Below, one piece after another: positions 23,067 to 31,066 of a stretch of DNA of 33,440 nucleotides; position 1 is the first letter of the stretch; every line of letters starts with the position of its first letter. The translations under genes were made by a program, and so were the position numbers. The notes below the pieces were generated by a model. It was not told the origin of the DNA, ran no database searches, and was given only the letters and a program-made list of their open reading frames with translations. The stretch covers positions 1 through 33,440 of the forward strand of contig DYTN01000018.1 of assembly GCA_020725925.1 (NCBI GenBank), written 5' to 3'. Source of the stretch: Methanobacteriota archaeon. GTDB taxonomy: Archaea; Thermoplasmatota; Thermoplasmata; UBA10834.

Positions 23067-23780
23067 TCACTGCCCGGGCGGTGGTGGGGGCTGTGGCCAT
23101 TGCGGTGGTGGCATGGGAGGCCCTGTAGGCGGCGGGACTGGCGCTGGCTCCTTCTTCATGAGCATCAAGACAGCGACCACGATCACCACCACGACCACAA
23201 GTCCGACACTGAGTACAATCCACAGGGCCGACGAAATGCCTCCTCCCTTCGAATCGACACTGAAGCTGTCTATGATCGATTGGATTGAAAAGCCATAAGT
23301 CGAAAACGACGAATCGTCGCCTGCGAATCCGAGCAGCCAACCGAGGTCCCACTCGTCACTCGCGAAGATCACAATGCGCATGAGGAGTGTGTCACCCAGG
23401 AGGCTCATTCTCACAGTGACATCGTTTCCCATCACGCCGTTCACGGTGATGTTCTGCACAGCAGAGACGATTGTGATGCTATACCCCTCTGCCTCAAACT
23501 CATCGATGCCCTCCATGACCTCAACGTATAGGGTTCCGCTCGATACTATTCCGGGCCAGGAGTCAGATTCGACGATGCAGAGGGGAAATCCAGTCGGACT
23601 CACGATCTGGAGATCGAGGACGTCCCCATCGGAGGTCACGTCTAGTTCATAGCTCCATCCCGTCGGCACTTCGACTGAGAAGTGACTGTCTTCCACATGG
23701 ACGACTGTGCCCGCGGACCCCAAGGTCGACACGCACAATAGGCTGACGACGAGCGGTAGCGCGCACAATGATACCCTCAA
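23067..23780 (-). CDS. anchored extracellular protein with PsbP-like domain
   Basis: A 237-residue exported protein. It has a signal peptide at 1-23 and an extracellular domain opening SHFSVEVPTGWSYEL, a pattern seen in PsbP-like/DUF1795 domains. A membrane helix follows at about 186-208 (ALWIVLSVGLVVVVVIVVAVLML), then a proline-rich cytoplasmic tail (PPPTGPPMPPPQWPQPPPPPG) that could bind partners. The start is TTG, made convincing by AGGAGGG on the minus strand at 23787-23793. Function is unknown. The gene is divergent from hypB, with which it shares the ATATATAT promoter element. Confidence 0.82.
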   Translation of the reverse strand: MRVSLCALPLVVSLLCVSTLGSAGTVVHVEDSHFSVEVPTGWSYELDVTSDGDVLDLQIVSPTGFPLCIVESDSWPGIVSSGTLYVEVMEGIDEFEAEGYSITIVSAVQNITVNGVMGNDVTVRMSLLGDTLLMRIVIFASDEWDLGWLLGFAGDDSSFSTYGFSIQSIIDSFSVDSKGGGISSALWIVLSVGLVVVVVIVVAVLMLMKKEPAPVPPPTGPPMPPPQWPQPPPPPGQ

Positions 23781-23802
23781 CCGAATCCCTCCTACCCTCC
23801 GA

Positions 23803-23835
23803 TTGCGCTCTGCGATATATATGTTGCACTCTGCG
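23803..23835. promoter_or_regulatory. shared hypB promoter region with phased direct repeats
   Basis: ATATATAT at 23815-23822 can act as TATA box in either direction. It is bracketed by TTGCGCTCTGCG (23803-23814) and TTGCACTCTGCG (23824-23835), direct repeats exactly 21 bp apart, two turns of the helix. This is the layout expected for a regulator controlling TBP access. Confidence 0.5.
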
Positions 23836-23919
23836 CTTCAGCCTGAAGTCCAACACGATGGTGGTGCCGCCACCAGTTTGGGCGAAAGGATTATTCAGAA
23901 CGGCTTGATTCAAGGCACT

Positions 23920-24570
23920 ATGCACAAAGTGGTCACGGTCGACCTCGAGAAGGACATCCTGGCGGAGAACCGACGCATAGCCAACGATAACAGGAGGCGC
24001 CTGGAGGAACATGGCATCACCGCGTTCGACTTCCTTGGGGCCATCGGCTCGGGCAAGACCCTGATCATCGAGAATCTCGTCGACATACTGAAGGCCAAGG
24101 GGAAACGGTCGGCCGCCATCGCCGGCGACGTGTCCGGGGACGACGACTACCAGAGGTTCGTGAAGCACGGCATACCCGCGGAGAACATCAACACGGGGAA
24201 GGAGTGCCACCTGGACGCGCACCTCGTGGACCACGCTCTCGAGGAACTCCCGCTGGCCGACATAGACTACCTGTTCATCGAGAACGTCGGGAACCTCGTC
24301 TGCCCGGTGGACTTCCCGGTCGGGTCGCACAAGCGCGTGGTCGTGATAAGCGTCACGGAGGGCGACGACATGGTGAGGAAGCACCCGCCGATCTTCGCCT
24401 TCTCGGATGTCATAATAATAAACAAGATCGACCTCGCGGAGGCGATGGATGTGGACCCGAAGATACTCGAGCGGGACGCCAGAAGGACAAATCCCGGGGC
24501 GAAGGTCATAATGATGGATGCCAGGCACGGGAAGGGGATGGACGAGCTCGTCGAAGCGCTCGGGCTCTAG
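23920..24570 (+). CDS. hypB: hydrogenase nickel-incorporation GTPase HypB
   Basis: A 216-residue SIMIBI GTPase that delivers nickel, with HypA, to the [NiFe]-hydrogenase precursor. The P-loop GAIGSGKT lies about 40 residues in, GECHLDAH-like TGKECHLDAHLVDHAL carries the family Cys-His metal site, and NKIDLAEAMD is the guanine-specificity motif. There is no histidine-rich N-terminal extension, as usual in archaea. The frame is open upstream to 23707, but MHKVVTVDLEKDILAENRR is the normal family start. The leader from the ATATATAT promoter is about 75 nt. hypF starts 11 nt after the stop. Confidence 0.93.
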   Translation: MHKVVTVDLEKDILAENRRIANDNRRRLEEHGITAFDFLGAIGSGKTLIIENLVDILKAKGKRSAAIAGDVSGDDDYQRFVKHGIPAENINTGKECHLDAHLVDHALEELPLADIDYLFIENVGNLVCPVDFPVGSHKRVVVISVTEGDDMVRKHPPIFAFSDVIIINKIDLAEAMDVDPKILERDARRTNPGAKVIMMDARHGKGMDELVEALGL

Positions 24571-24581
24571 AGGACAGGCTC

Positions 24582-26789
24582 ATGAAGATCACAGTATACG
24601 GGATCGTCCAGGGAGTTGGGTTCAGGCCTACGGTGTACAGGGTCGCGAAGGCCATGGGCCTGAGGGGTTTCGTCCTGAACAACGGCTCCAACGTAGAGAT
24701 ACACATAGACAGGGATGCCCAGGCCTTCCTCGAGGATCTCCGCAAGGCGCTGCCTGCGCTCGCGAGGATAGACAGGGCAGAGATGGAGGAGATTGACGAG
24801 AAGCTCGGCGAGTTCGCAATCGCTCACAGCCATGACGGCAGGCGCGTGTCACTCATCCCGACGGATACCGCCATCTGCGGCAACTGCGCGGAGGACTTCT
24901 CGTCCAAGACCAACAGGAGGCACCTGTTCCCCTTCACGAACTGCACGGAGTGCGGGGCCAGGTTCACGGTCATCGCCGACCTGCCGTTCGACCGGGCAAG
25001 GACGAGCATGACGGACTTCCCGATGTGCCCTAACTGCACCGAGGAATACTCCTCACCCGAGGACAGAAGGTTCCACGCGCAGACCACCTCGTGCCCACGA
25101 TGCGGGCCCAGGTACTCGCTCTACGAGAAGGACGGGAGGGCCGTGGACGGCGACCCGTTCTCGGAGTTCGCCAGAAGGATCGATGCCGGCGAGGTGGGCC
25201 TGCTCAAGGGCTGGGGCGGGATGCACATCATATGCACCTTCGAGAGCGCCTCCAGGCTCAGGAGGGTCTACCGAAGAGGGGACAAACCATACGCGGTCAT
25301 GATGAGGGACCTGGAGACCGCGAAGAGATATGCGACAATGAGCGCACAGGAGGAAGAGCTCCTCACCTCGTCACAAAGGCCGATTGTGCTCCTCCACAAG
25401 CGCGCTGACGCGATGGACCGGCTCGAGAAGGTCTCCCCAGGGCTGGGCAATCTGGGCGTCATGCTGCCGTACTCGGGCGCGCACCTGCTCATGTTCCATC
25501 ACCTCAAGGCCGAGGGCGTGATCATGACCTCCGCGAATCCGCCAGGAGAGCCGATGGTGACGGAGAACGCCAAGGCCTTCGACCTGAAGCTCGACATGTA
25601 CCTGATGCACAACCGGAGGATCATCCACAGGTGCGACGACTCCGTCGTCAAGGTCAACTCAGGGCGGACGAACTTCACTCGGAAATCCAGGGGATTCGTG
25701 CCCGTGCCGATCGAGGCGAACCACAAGCATCCGGTGATTGGCGTCGGGGCGCAGTGGGACGTCACGGGCTCGATCTCGAGGGACGGCGAGATATTCCTGA
25801 CGCAGTACATCGGCGAGTCGCAGCAGTACCCGACTCTGCAATACCTCGACGACGGGATACACCACATGTGCGGCCTCCTGGGCACGAAGTGGGTCGAGGC
25901 CATAGGCCTCGACAAGCATCCGAGGTACTCCACTAGGATAGTCGCTCGGAGGCTCGCGAAGGAGTTCGGGGCAGAACTCGTGGAGACGCAGCACTATCAC
26001 GCTCATGCCGCGGCGCTGAAGATCGACAGGAAGGTGCAGGGGCCACTCGTGTGCCTCACCTGGGACGGCACTGGCTACGGCGATGACGGCACTTCCTGGG
26101 GCGGGGAGACGCTGATCGCAGACTTCCACGAGTACAAGCGGCTCGGCACGCTGGAGGGGATCCCATTGCTCGGCGGGGACAGGGCGGTAGTGGACCCGAA
26201 GAGAGTGGTCACCGCCATCCAGATGATGCTCGACAGGGAGGCGACATTCGCCGATGCTGGTGAGCAGGACCTCTACTCCAAGATGCTCGACAAGAGCATC
26301 AGGGCATCCAGCATGGGCAGAGTGCTCGATGCCGTCTCGTGCATACTCGGCGTCTGCTGCAAGCGGACTTACGAGGGGGAGCCCGCCATCAAGCTGGAGA
26401 GATGGCTCGAACTGGGGATGCCGGAGTATAGGCTGGACCTGGAGTTCGGCAAGAAGGGGGATATCGACCTTGCGAGGACACTCCCGATGTTCGACCAGCT
26501 GATGGACATCGATGTCAGGAGCGACTCACACCGGGCGGATGCCGCGGTCTCGTTCGTCAGGACCCTTGTCATGGGAATCGCCGAGAGGGCATGCGACCAC
26601 GCCGACGGGCAGGGGCTGAGGCAGGTCGGGCTCTCCGGAGGTGTCTCGTACAGCGGCCCCATCACCGCATGGGTGAAGGAGACCGTCGAGGGCAGAGGCC
26701 TGGGATTCGTGGGCCACGAGCGCATCTCGAACGGCGACGGGGGCATCTCGACGGGCCAGAACGCGATTGCTGGCTCGCTCATCGGGTAA
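24582..26789 (+). CDS. hypF: carbamoyltransferase HypF
   Basis: A 735-residue enzyme that turns carbamoyl phosphate and ATP into the carbamoyl group used for the cyanide ligands of [NiFe] hydrogenases. Domains in order are: an acylphosphatase-like domain (GIVQGVGFRPTVYRVAKAM, 1-85); paired zinc fingers (CGNC, CTECG, CPNC, CPRCG, about 100-175); a YrdC-like domain (KGWGGMHIICTF, then RPIVLLHKRAD and ANPPGEPMV, about 190-370); and a Kae1-like domain with HYHAHAAAL near 470 and LVCLTWDGTGYGDDGTSWGGE. The length is normal. The upstream frame is longer but overlaps hypB, and ATG at 24582 has GAGGAC nearby. Confidence 0.95.
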   Translation: MKITVYGIVQGVGFRPTVYRVAKAMGLRGFVLNNGSNVEIHIDRDAQAFLEDLRKALPALARIDRAEMEEIDEKLGEFAIAHSHDGRRVSLIPTDTAICGNCAEDFSSKTNRRHLFPFTNCTECGARFTVIADLPFDRARTSMTDFPMCPNCTEEYSSPEDRRFHAQTTSCPRCGPRYSLYEKDGRAVDGDPFSEFARRIDAGEVGLLKGWGGMHIICTFESASRLRRVYRRGDKPYAVMMRDLETAKRYATMSAQEEELLTSSQRPIVLLHKRADAMDRLEKVSPGLGNLGVMLPYSGAHLLMFHHLKAEGVIMTSANPPGEPMVTENAKAFDLKLDMYLMHNRRIIHRCDDSVVKVNSGRTNFTRKSRGFVPVPIEANHKHPVIGVGAQWDVTGSISRDGEIFLTQYIGESQQYPTLQYLDDGIHHMCGLLGTKWVEAIGLDKHPRYSTRIVARRLAKEFGAELVETQHYHAHAAALKIDRKVQGPLVCLTWDGTGYGDDGTSWGGETLIADFHEYKRLGTLEGIPLLGGDRAVVDPKRVVTAIQMMLDREATFADAGEQDLYSKMLDKSIRASSMGRVLDAVSCILGVCCKRTYEGEPAIKLERWLELGMPEYRLDLEFGKKGDIDLARTLPMFDQLMDIDVRSDSHRADAAVSFVRTLVMGIAERACDHADGQGLRQVGLSGGVSYSGPITAWVKETVEGRGLGFVGHERISNGDGGISTGQNAIAGSLIG

Positions 26790-26792
26790 GGG

Positions 26793-26800
26793 TTTATTAT
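26793..26800 (+). promoter_or_regulatory. internal TATA box before hypC
   Basis: TTTATTAT follows the hypF stop directly and is centred about 28 nt before the hypC ATG, so hypC-hypA-hypD probably also start from their own leaderless promoter. Confidence 0.55.
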
Positions 26801-26824
26801 GGGGCCCCGCATACTCGAATCCCG

Positions 26825-27052
26825 ATGTGCCTAGCCGTCCCAGCCGAGGTCAAGTCCATCGAAGGCCACACCGCCACGGTCGACTACGGCGGGGTCTCGA
26901 GGACGGCCAACATATCACTCGTGGACGCCAAGATCGGGGACTTCGTGATAGTCCACGCGGGCTACGCCATCCAGGTGATGGACAGGGAGGAGGCGGAGAA
27001 GACCCTCGACCTCTTCAGGGAGCTCCTGGAGTTCGAGGATTCCGAGGCGTGA
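26825..27052 (+). CDS. hypC: hydrogenase assembly chaperone HypC
   Basis: A 75-residue HypC/HupF chaperone. It begins MCLAVPAEV; the essential Cys2 binds the Fe(CN)2CO unit together with HypD and hands it to the hydrogenase large subunit. GDFVIVHAGYAIQVMD is the conserved second motif, followed by an acidic C-terminal helix (EEAEKTLDLFRELLEFED). The start is fixed by the MCxAVP motif and by the upstream TATA box. hypA starts 3 nt after the stop. Confidence 0.95.
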   Translation: MCLAVPAEVKSIEGHTATVDYGGVSRTANISLVDAKIGDFVIVHAGYAIQVMDREEAEKTLDLFRELLEFEDSEA

Positions 27053-27055
27053 GGG

Positions 27056-27430
27056 ATGCACGAGTTCTCAGTCATGAGCCAGATCATCGACAGCATCCTG
27101 TCGGAGACCAAGAAGAGGAATGCCAGGAAGGTGGAGCAGGTCGACCTCGAGCTCGGCGAGTACACGATGCTGGGCGAGGAGCAATTGAAGTTCGCATTCG
27201 AGATCCTCGCCAAGGACGCCATCCTCGACAGGGCGAAGCTCGTGATCAAGTACATCAAAGGGAAGATCAAGTGCGGTTGCGGGTACGAGGGGAACGTCCA
27301 GGTGTCCGAGGATGCGCCCCATAGGATCATCCCCATCCTCGAGTGCCCCCGATGCAAGGGCGCTGCGGAGATCGTCGAGGGCAGGGAGTGCGTTCTGAGG
27401 AACATCAGGATGGTGGTCCCCGATGTTTAG
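27056..27430 (+). CDS. hypA: nickel metallochaperone HypA
   Basis: A 124-residue HypA. The MHEFSVM start carries the nickel-binding N-terminus and His2, and the zinc site is formed by KCGCGYEG and ECPRCKG. The first pair is C-x-C rather than C-x2-C, a spacing I would check but which may be common in archaeal HypA. It works with HypB in nickel insertion. It overlaps the hypD start by 8 nt, indicating translational coupling. Confidence 0.93.
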   Translation: MHEFSVMSQIIDSILSETKKRNARKVEQVDLELGEYTMLGEEQLKFAFEILAKDAILDRAKLVIKYIKGKIKCGCGYEGNVQVSEDAPHRIIPILECPRCKGAAEIVEGRECVLRNIRMVVPDV

Positions 27431-28376
27431 GCTCCGGGACAAGGAGATGTCCCGCAAGATCATGCAGAAGCTCGAGGGCATGGACCTCAAGCTCACGCTC
27501 ATGCATGTGTGCGGGACTCACCAGGACACGCTTATCAGGTTCGGCCTGGACAGCGAGTTCAGGCGAGTGGGCATAGACATACGGCAAGGGCCTGGATGCC
27601 CTGTGTGCGTCACCCCTCCGCGGGAAATCGAGGAGATTCTCGCGCTTGCCAAGGCCGGGCTCACAATCGCCGCCTTTGGCGACGTCATGAAGGTTCCCGG
27701 GCAGAAGGGCTCGTTGAACGACGCGAAGGCTGAGGGCGCGGACGTGAGGATTGTGTTCGGCGTGGACGATGCGGTCGCGCTCGCCCGCAGGTCGCAGAAG
27801 GAGGTCGTGTTCATGGGCATCGGCTTCGAGACTACCGCACCTACGGTCGCATCCGCCCTGCTCTCAGACCCCCCGCCGAACTTCTCGGTGCTCAGCTGCC
27901 ATAGGACGGTCCCTCCAGCTCTGGAGGCGATTGCGAACATGGGGGAGATCAGGCTCCATGGGATGATTCAGCCGGGGCACGTCAGCACGATCATCGGCAC
28001 CAAGCCCTACGAGTTCCTTTCGAGGAGGTACAAGATGCCGCAGGTCGTCGCCGGTTTCGAGCCGCTGGACCTGATGATGGGCATCTACATGCTAGCCAGG
28101 CAGGTGAAGGAAGGGCGGGCAGTGGTCGAGAACGAGTACACCCGCGTGGTCCATACGGAGGGCAATCCGGCGGCAATCAAGACGATGCGTGATGCCTTCG
28201 AGCCCTCCGACGTTGTCTGGAGGGGGTTTCCGGTCATAAGGCGCAGCGGGCTCAGCATCCGAAAGAAGCTGCAGGAGCACGACGCGAGGAAGCGGCACGA
28301 GGACTTCCTCGCACATGTGCATGCGCGCGAATATTCCGAGGCCAAGGGGTGCAGGTGCGGCGAAATGCTCCGCTGA
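27423..28376 (+). CDS. hypD: hydrogenase Fe-ligand assembly protein HypD, interrupted by an in-frame UGA
   Basis: The scaffold on which, with HypC, the Fe(CN)2CO unit is built. Visible motifs are CGTHQ at 30-34, GPGCPVCVTP at 56-65 (Cys59 and Cys62), GIGFETTAPT, GMIQPGHV and VAGFEPLDLM. The frame stops at a TGA (28374-28376, codon 318) straight after CRCGEMLR. The same frame then continues for 40 codons with the family's normal ending, so full length would be 358 residues, the usual HypD size. From memory of the family, the position is normally Gly (CRCG-x-VLRG), so GGA to TGA is a one-base change. UGA is a true stop for hypC, hdrA, hdrC, hdrB and mvhD here, so recoding across the genome is unlikely. 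Alternatives are a sequencing error, a real nonsense mutation or local readthrough. Confidence 0.9.
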   Translation: MFRLRDKEMSRKIMQKLEGMDLKLTLMHVCGTHQDTLIRFGLDSEFRRVGIDIRQGPGCPVCVTPPREIEEILALAKAGLTIAAFGDVMKVPGQKGSLNDAKAEGADVRIVFGVDDAVALARRSQKEVVFMGIGFETTAPTVASALLSDPPPNFSVLSCHRTVPPALEAIANMGEIRLHGMIQPGHVSTIIGTKPYEFLSRRYKMPQVVAGFEPLDLMMGIYMLARQVKEGRAVVENEYTRVVHTEGNPAAIKTMRDAFEPSDVVWRGFPVIRRSGLSIRKKLQEHDARKRHEDFLAHVHAREYSEAKGCRCGEMLR

Positions 28377-28499
28377 CTGCTCACCAGCGAGGACTGCCCG
28401 CTGTTCGCCAAGAGGTGCAAGCCAGGCAGTCCAGTAGGTCCTTGCATGGTGTCCAAGGAGGGCAGCTGCTACATCTCTTACCGGTACCTCAAGAGATAA
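28377..28499 (+). pseudogene. hypD: C-terminal segment of hypD beyond the UGA
   Basis: In the same frame as hypD, 40 sense codons follow the TGA and end at TAA (28497-28499). They encode LLTSEDCPLFAKRC, then SPVGPCMVSKEGSCYISY, the conserved HypD C-terminus with cysteines reported in the family to serve an iron-sulfur cluster. There is no start codon to make it a separate gene. Its intact reading frame suggests a recent event or an error rather than old decay. Confidence 0.85.
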
Positions 28500-28632
28500 T
28501 GCATATCCCTCGACGGTCATGCTTGGGGAGCTGGCAAGGGCAGAAGGCGTTTTACTGGACGACGCGTCTCCATTTACGAACGACAGGATCAGCATGACCA
28601 GGCTGGATTCCACTCACTCTGCTTGATTGCAT

Positions 28633-28656
28633 CACGTCCAGCAAGTGCTGGACGTG
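28633..28656. repeat. 11-bp perfect inverted repeat, possible terminator
   Basis: CACGTCCAGCA and TGCTGGACGTG face each other with only two bases between them, followed 13 nt later by TTTTT (28669-28673). It could form a strong hairpin ending the hyp transcript, or be a cruciform or protein site. Confidence 0.5.
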
Positions 28657-28826
28657 CTTCCCATCTCGTTTTTCGAACGGGCCGAAATGTCGGTTTCGAA
28701 TGACGTCGATTAATCGAATTTCGAATTCCGTGGGAATGAGTTGTAAGATAATCTACACGCTCTCGGTGACGGCCTGATGGATATCGCTACATGCCGCTCG
28801 CTTTTCGAAATTTTCGCAACGAAACC

Positions 28827-28833
28827 TATATAA
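28827..28833 (+). promoter_or_regulatory. TATA box of the hdr operon
   Basis: TATATAA preceded by the purine-rich BRE-like CGAAACC is the best promoter match in the window. Predicted transcription start is near 28857. Confidence 0.65.
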
Positions 28834-28972
28834 GCAAGGCCTTTATTAACCGCAATTGTCAGACCACTCAATGGACCGAGTGGATGCGCCAGATAGCCAG
28901 AAAAGGGCGCCCTTTCGCGGGGTCACTCGGGCCGGTCGAGGAACGTCTAGCCCAAGGGAAGGGAGGTGTGAC

Positions 28973-31066
28973 ATGACCGCACCCGAACCGCAGAACAAGG
29001 GCACGCCGCAGGGCGAGCCAGCGAAGATAGCCGGTGCAGCCCTCGTGCCGAAGGTGGGCGTTTTCGTGTGCCACTGCGGCAGCAACATCGCGGGCGTGGT
29101 GGACTGCGGCAAGGTCAGGGAGGCGGCCGAGAAGCTCGAGGGCGTGGTCGTGGCCAAGGAGAACAAGTACACCTGCTCCGACCTCGGCCAGGCGGAGATC
29201 ATCAAGGCCATCAAGGAGCATGGGATAGAGAGGGTCGTCGTCGCATCGTGCTCCCCGAGGCTTCACGAACCGACATTCAGGAAGTGCATACAGCAGGCGG
29301 GGCTGAACCCGTACCTTCTCCACATGGTGAACCTGAGGGAGCAGTGCTCCTGGGTCCACTCGCACGAGAAGGACAAGGCTACGGAGAAGGCGATCGACCT
29401 CGTGCTCATGGGCGTTTCCAAGGCGACGAGGCTCGAGCCCCTGGAGGCCAGGGAGGTGCCCGTCGAGCCCACTTCGCTCGTCATCGGCGGAGGCGTAGCC
29501 GGCATACAGGCCGCGCTCGACCTCGCCAACATGGGTTTCAAGGTCTACCTGGTCGAGACGCAGCCCAGCATCGGCGGGAAGATGGCCCAGCTGGACAAGA
29601 CCTTCCCCACGGGCGACTGCGCGATCTGCATACTGGCCCCCAAGATGGTCGAGCTCGCGAGGAACCCCAACATCACGCTCCTCTCCTACGCGGACGTCGA
29701 GGAGGTCAAGGGCTACATCGGCAACTACGATGTCAAGGTCCGGAAGAAGGCCCGATACGTTCACGAGGACAAGTGCGTCGGATGCGGCCTATGCTCTGAC
29801 GCGTGCCCCGTGAAGGTCGACAACGAGTTCGACCTCGGGTTCGGCCAGAGGAAGGCAATCTACATCCCCTTCCCACAGGCCGTCCCGCTGAAGTACACCA
29901 TAGACAAGGAGCACTGCCTGCACTTCAAGACGGGCAAGTGCCTCCTGTGCGTCAAGGCGTGCACGAACGAGGCCGTCGACCACGAGATGGAGGACGAGAT
30001 CCTCACGCTCAAGGTCGGGACGATCATAGTCGCGACCGGGTACGAGACTTACGTCCCGATGAAGAAGGGCGTGTACAAGTACTGGGAGTACGACAATGTC
30101 ATCACTGGCCTGGAGCTCGAGCGGCTCATAAACGCCTCGGGCCCGACCGGCGGACACCTCATCCGGCCCTCCGACGGCACTACCCCGAAGAGGATAGCAC
30201 TCGTCCAGTGCGTCGGCTCGAGGAACAAGAAGATCGGGAACAACTACTGCTCGCGCGTCTGCTGCATGTACGCGATCAAGAACTCGCAGATCATCATGGA
30301 GCACGAGCCCTCGACTGAGATCGCGGTATACTACAACGACATCCGAGCGTTCGGCAAGGGCTTCGAGGAGCTCTACCACCGGGTCAGGGAGGACTACGGG
30401 GTCGAGTTCATCAGGGGCCGGCCGGCGAAGCTGAGCGAGGACCCGAAGACCAAGAACATCAAGATCAGGGCAGAGGAGACGCTCCTGAACAAGATCACCG
30501 AGAGGGAGTTCGACCTGGTCGTGCTCTCCACGGGCCTGCGCCCGTCCGAGGGGAGCAAGAGGATCGGGAAGATCCTCAGCCTCACAACGAGCCCGGACGG
30601 CTTCTTCCAGGAGGCGCACCCGAAGCTCAGGCCCGTGGACACCGCCATGGACGGCATCTACCTGGCGGGGTGCTGCCAGGGCCCCAAGGACATCCCTGAC
30701 AGCGTCGCCCAGGCCAAGGCCGCTGCTTCGTCTGCCGCCGCGCCGATGTTCGCGAAGAAGGTTACCATAGAGCCTCTCACGGCGTGGGTGAACGAGGAGG
30801 TCTGCCAGGGATGCGGCCTCTGCGTGGAGCTGTGCCCGTACGGGTCTCCTGAGCTGGTGCCTGGCCAGAAGGGCGGCACGAAGGCGCACATCATCGAGGC
30901 GCTTTGCCACGGCTGCGGCACGTGCGCGGCGTCGTGCCCACAGAAGGCCATAGTGACGAGGCAGTTCACGGACGATCAGATCTACTGCGAGATACAGGCC
31001 GCGCTGAGCGAGCACGGCAGGAAGCAGGCCCCCAAGAAGAGGGCGGAGGCGGAGGTGTCTGGATGA
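28973..31066 (+). CDS. hdrA: heterodisulfide reductase subunit A (FAD/iron-sulfur)
   Basis: A 697-residue HdrA, the flavin subunit at the centre of Hdr-type electron bifurcation. An N-terminal iron-sulfur domain carries VFVCHCGSNIAG (about 30-41) and further cysteines. The FAD-binding VIGGGVAGIQAALDLANMG is near 169-187, followed by GGKMAQLDKTFPTGDCAICILAPKM. A ferredoxin motif KCVGCGLCSDACP is near 267, with CLLCVKAC near 325. A C-terminal pair, VCQGCGLCVELCP and LCHGCGTCAASCP, lies near 609 and 644. All cluster positions are Cys; no selenocysteine codon is seen. GGAGGTG 4 nt before the ATG fixes the start, although the frame is open to 28856. The stop overlaps hdrC (ATGA). Confidence 0.93.
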   Translation: MTAPEPQNKGTPQGEPAKIAGAALVPKVGVFVCHCGSNIAGVVDCGKVREAAEKLEGVVVAKENKYTCSDLGQAEIIKAIKEHGIERVVVASCSPRLHEPTFRKCIQQAGLNPYLLHMVNLREQCSWVHSHEKDKATEKAIDLVLMGVSKATRLEPLEAREVPVEPTSLVIGGGVAGIQAALDLANMGFKVYLVETQPSIGGKMAQLDKTFPTGDCAICILAPKMVELARNPNITLLSYADVEEVKGYIGNYDVKVRKKARYVHEDKCVGCGLCSDACPVKVDNEFDLGFGQRKAIYIPFPQAVPLKYTIDKEHCLHFKTGKCLLCVKACTNEAVDHEMEDEILTLKVGTIIVATGYETYVPMKKGVYKYWEYDNVITGLELERLINASGPTGGHLIRPSDGTTPKRIALVQCVGSRNKKIGNNYCSRVCCMYAIKNSQIIMEHEPSTEIAVYYNDIRAFGKGFEELYHRVREDYGVEFIRGRPAKLSEDPKTKNIKIRAEETLLNKITEREFDLVVLSTGLRPSEGSKRIGKILSLTTSPDGFFQEAHPKLRPVDTAMDGIYLAGCCQGPKDIPDSVAQAKAAASSAAAPMFAKKVTIEPLTAWVNEEVCQGCGLCVELCPYGSPELVPGQKGGTKAHIIEALCHGCGTCAASCPQKAIVTRQFTDDQIYCEIQAALSEHGRKQAPKKRAEAEVSG

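Larger units (their letters stand above)
28500..28972 (+). promoter_or_regulatory. 473-bp regulatory region before the hdr operon
   Basis: No convincing gene. It holds a 35-codon ORF of doubtful value (28519-28626), a 24-nt inverted repeat (28633-28656) and a T-run (28669-28673). Four TTTCGAA sites follow (28671, 28694, 28719 and 28803), then a TATA box (28827-28833) and a leader of about 115 nt with a 6-bp hairpin (CCACTC/GAGTGG, 28863-28882), ending in the strong ribosome binding site GGAGGTG at 28962-28968. It is more AT-rich than the surrounding genes. Confidence 0.6.

Noticed and set aside
28374-28376. UGA in hypD read as selenocysteine.
   Set aside because: HypD is not a known archaeal selenoprotein, the family residue here is Gly rather than Cys, and I see no clear SECIS element downstream. 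Error or point mutation is more likely.
28519-28626. A 35-codon ORF (ATG to TGA) between hypD and hdrA, containing LLDDASPFTNDRISMT, faintly like the N-terminal strands of HypE.
   Set aside because: The resemblance is weak, the HypE hallmark HGAGG is absent from this frame, and there is no ribosome binding site. It could be a hypE remnant, but I cannot support it.
29789-31015. A 408-codon minus-strand frame inside hdrA.
   Set aside because: It is antisense to a confidently identified HdrA with all cluster motifs; the frame is open only because of GC-rich codon use.
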